Made by a program: the position numbers and the translations under genes. Below are positions 5,753 to 7,723 of a DNA stretch of 7,723 bases, piece by piece (the stretch's first letter is position 1; each line of letters opens with the position of its first letter). Origin of the DNA: JAXFPC01 sp034180005 (GTDB taxonomy: Bacteria; Bacillota; Negativicutes; Acidaminococcales; Acidaminococcaceae); the NCBI GenBank assembly GCA_034180005.1, contig JAXFPC010000065.1, positions 1 to 7,723 on the forward strand, in the 5' to 3' direction. Under the pieces are notes generated by a model, which was given only the letters and a program-made list of their open reading frames with translations, had not been told where the DNA came from and did no database searches.

Positions 5753-7723
5753 TATTTTTTTCACCTTCTTTCATTTCTGGTTTACCTAGCCCGTGGTCAC
5801 CATAAAATTCATCTCTTACTGCGTAAATAATATCACCTCTATCACCCCAAGATATCTCAAACAAGCCTCCTTCCTCTTTAAGTTCTTCAAACACATTGCT
5901 GAACACATTTACGCTGAAATACCCTGCCGCATTCAAAATCCTGCGCCTGTCTTCCATTGCTGCTCCATGTCTGAATTTATTAGAATTCAAATCTTCTATA
6001 ATCTTTTTCCCCGCTCCGTACGGAACCAATACGCTTATTGAGTCATCTTCTATCGGCTTATACTCTTTCCCCGCCGTATAAAAACTCTGCTTAACCCTTG
6101 CAAACATATCCCCTTGATTACCTTTTTTCCCATATAATGTTACTGCAGGCCTGTTCCCCGCCAGCAACTCATTCAAATCCGTCCCGTTTGCAAGCGGATA
6201 GCATGTCTGATCGCCTACAATTTTAAAATATTCAAAAAAATATTTTTTCAACATGACCTTACTCATAAGAGAGTCATTGTATTTTCCGGGATTCTCGCTA
6301 AAATCATCCAATAGAGGTCGCATAGCGTCCTGCGCATCTCTGAGACTTTTAAGCCTGCTGATATTCTCCACATCGGCTGCCGTTTCCACAATCCACACTT
6401 TACCTTTTTCCAGCTCTCCGTTACGGTTACAACGACCTGCAGACTGCACGATTACATCCAGTCCGGCCAAAGTTCTGACCACACCTGCAAAAGAAATATC
6501 CACGCCGGCTTCGATCAAAGATGTACTTACAAGTAATATTCTTACTCCTGCACGCAATTCCTTTTTCACTCGCTCAATAATTTCATTGCGATGCGCCGGA
6601 CACATATTATTGCTGAGCATATAAATTTTTACATCAGCAAGATGCTCTCCGCTTGATAGTTCTTTGTATAAATTTCTTACAGCTTTCCTTGTATTCAAGA
6701 TAACCAACAAAGAAGGAAGCGCAGCCATCTTCTCGCGGACGAAATGAGTCAATCCGGCCATATCGTACGCGCCGCCCTTACCCTTATTTATTCTCGCGTC
6801 TATAAGCTCCACACGCTTAAAGGCTTTCTCGCTTCCGTAATCCTTGACCAAATCCGGTTCATCTGCGAAATTTATTTTTTGCACACGAGTTTTTCCCGAA
6901 TTACTGGTGATCATTTCTTCAAATGGCGGCTGCGTTGCGGTACACAGAATTATCGTAGCGTTAAAGTATCTGCTCAAAGTATTTACAGCTCTGTTAAACA
7001 AGCTTAAACTTTTTACCGGCAGCGCCTGATACTCATCTATGATCAAAACACTGTCAGCAAGGTTATGCAGCCTTCTGACAGATTGTTTTTTGGAAGACGT
7101 CATTGTCAGCAGCAGCTGCACCATGGTTGTGAAAATGATCGGGCTCGCCCAATTGTCCGTTCCGGCTTTGGTAACGCGTGAAACATCGGCTTCACCGTCA
7201 AATAAATCTGCATCGTCCGAAGAAATTCGGACAACATCCGTGTAGTGATTCGTAATATATCTGTTCTCTGCTTCCGTCGCCGCCAACAGCTCTCTGTATG
7301 CAACAGCATTCTGTTCCAAGATGCTTATAAAAGGCGCCACATAAATAATTCTGCTCTTACCATGCATCTTGGCATGATTAAGAGCGAAGCGCATCGCCGA
7401 AAGCGTTTTGCCGCCGCCCGTAGGCACATCCAACTTATATATGCCGCTCTTTCTCGGCGCAGCGTTCACGCATTCATCGGATATTTGCGTCCGTAGAGAG
7501 TCCACGAGATTTATTTGTTCAAAACTTCGACTTTTGTGTTCGATTCGTCCCAAAAAATTGTCCCACTTAAATCCTTTGAGTAAGCTCTCATACTCTGTAT
7601 GTCCGGTGGGAAAAGCGGCTGCATCGCTCCAATCCGCATCGATCAGCATTGACAAAAGCATACGCGCAAGAAAGCCGATGTCAAATTCTAATTGTCCGTG
7701 CGGCGGCGGCAACAGCAAGTTCT
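5718..7723 (-). CDS. cas3: Cas3 helicase-nuclease, type I-C (5' end outside the window)
   Basis: This is the effector that Cascade recruits to unwind and cut target DNA. About 668 codons are visible and the frame stays open to the window edge. Most of the N-terminal HD nuclease domain is therefore missing here; only its end remains (LSMLIDADWSDA). The start is not in the window, and the TTG at 7716-7718 is not a credible one. Numbering from that codon, the superfamily 2 helicase motifs are: Walker A PTGGGKT (99-105), DEYQ box in LIIDEYQALP (225-234), CTATQP (259-264), ILNTRKAV (340-347), STSLIEAGVDI (398-408) and QSAGRCNRNG (425-434). All are intact. The accessory C-terminal region ends at SVDIF and overlaps cas5c. 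HD residues could not be checked. The promoter of the operon must lie upstream, outside the window. Confidence 0.96.
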   Translation of the reverse strand, partial: NLLLPPPHGQLEFDIGFLARMLLSMLIDADWSDAAAFPTGHTEYESLLKGFKWDNFLGRIEHKSRSFEQINLVDSLRTQISDECVNAAPRKSGIYKLDVPTGGGKTLSAMRFALNHAKMHGKSRIIYVAPFISILEQNAVAYRELLAATEAENRYITNHYTDVVRISSDDADLFDGEADVSRVTKAGTDNWASPIIFTTMVQLLLTMTSSKKQSVRRLHNLADSVLIIDEYQALPVKSLSLFNRAVNTLSRYFNATIILCTATQPPFEEMITSNSGKTRVQKINFADEPDLVKDYGSEKAFKRVELIDARINKGKGGAYDMAGLTHFVREKMAALPSLLVILNTRKAVRNLYKELSSGEHLADVKIYMLSNNMCPAHRNEIIERVKKELRAGVRILLVSTSLIEAGVDISFAGVVRTLAGLDVIVQSAGRCNRNGELEKGKVWIVETAADVENISRLKSLRDAQDAMRPLLDDFSENPGKYNDSLMSKVMLKKYFFEYFKIVGDQTCYPLANGTDLNELLAGNRPAVTLYGKKGNQGDMFARVKQSFYTAGKEYKPIEDDSISVLVPYGAGKKIIEDLNSNKFRHGAAMEDRRRILNAAGYFSVNVFSNVFEELKEEGGLFEISWGDRGDIIYAVRDEFYGDHGLGKPEMKEGEKNNASISKSVDIF

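Noticed and set aside
5753..5764. GTG at 5762-5764 as the cas5c start.
   Set aside because: It has no spaced Shine-Dalgarno sequence and is itself part of the AAGGTG site that fits the ATG at 5750-5752. It cannot be fully excluded.
7106..7309. A 67-codon minus-strand frame, and the many plus-strand frames across 1237-7496.
   Set aside because: They lie inside secure cas genes in other frames, show no family motifs, and lack supporting ribosome binding sites. They are shadows of real genes.

Overview
This window is most of a type I-C CRISPR-Cas locus, with every gene on the minus strand. Read in the direction of transcription (high to low coordinates), the order is cas3 (5' end cut off by the window edge), cas5c, cas8c with a probable internal cas11c, cas7c, cas4, cas1, an AT-rich leader, and a CRISPR array that runs out of the window at position 1. 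Genes overlap or are at most 2 nt apart, so they form one tightly coupled operon. The 32-nt repeat, with 7-bp CGCGCCC/GGGCGCG stem arms and an ATTGAAAT end, is the classic type I-C repeat. I infer a moderately AT-rich bacterium, probably in the Bacillota (possibly Negativicutes or Clostridia), from base composition, purine-rich Shine-Dalgarno sites and the style of the Cas proteins. That placement is tentative.

Layout: 1-412 is the array, with six full repeats plus a cut-off one and six spacers of 34-35 nt. 413-560 is the leader, holding two inverted repeats. 561-1589 is cas1, 1574-2227 cas4, 2230-3075 cas7, 3065-5023 cas8c (internal cas11c about 3065-3502), 5024-5752 cas5c, and 5718 to the window end is cas3.

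How it works (family knowledge): Cas5c cuts the array transcript at the base of each repeat hairpin. Cas5c, Cas7, Cas8c and Cas11c assemble with the crRNA into Cascade, which finds DNA targets. Cas3 is recruited to unwind and degrade the target. Cas4 and Cas1 belong to spacer acquisition.

The main anomaly is that cas2, which normally sits between cas1 and the leader in type I-C, is absent. The cas1 stop codon lies directly against the leader, and the Cas1 C-terminal tail looks altered at that point. Interference genes look intact in the part visible. Adaptation should be disabled unless Cas2 is supplied from elsewhere. Array repeats close to the leader are identical, which suggests that the loss is recent. 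A second point of interest is a well-placed internal ribosome binding site and ATG in cas8c that would make the small subunit Cas11c.
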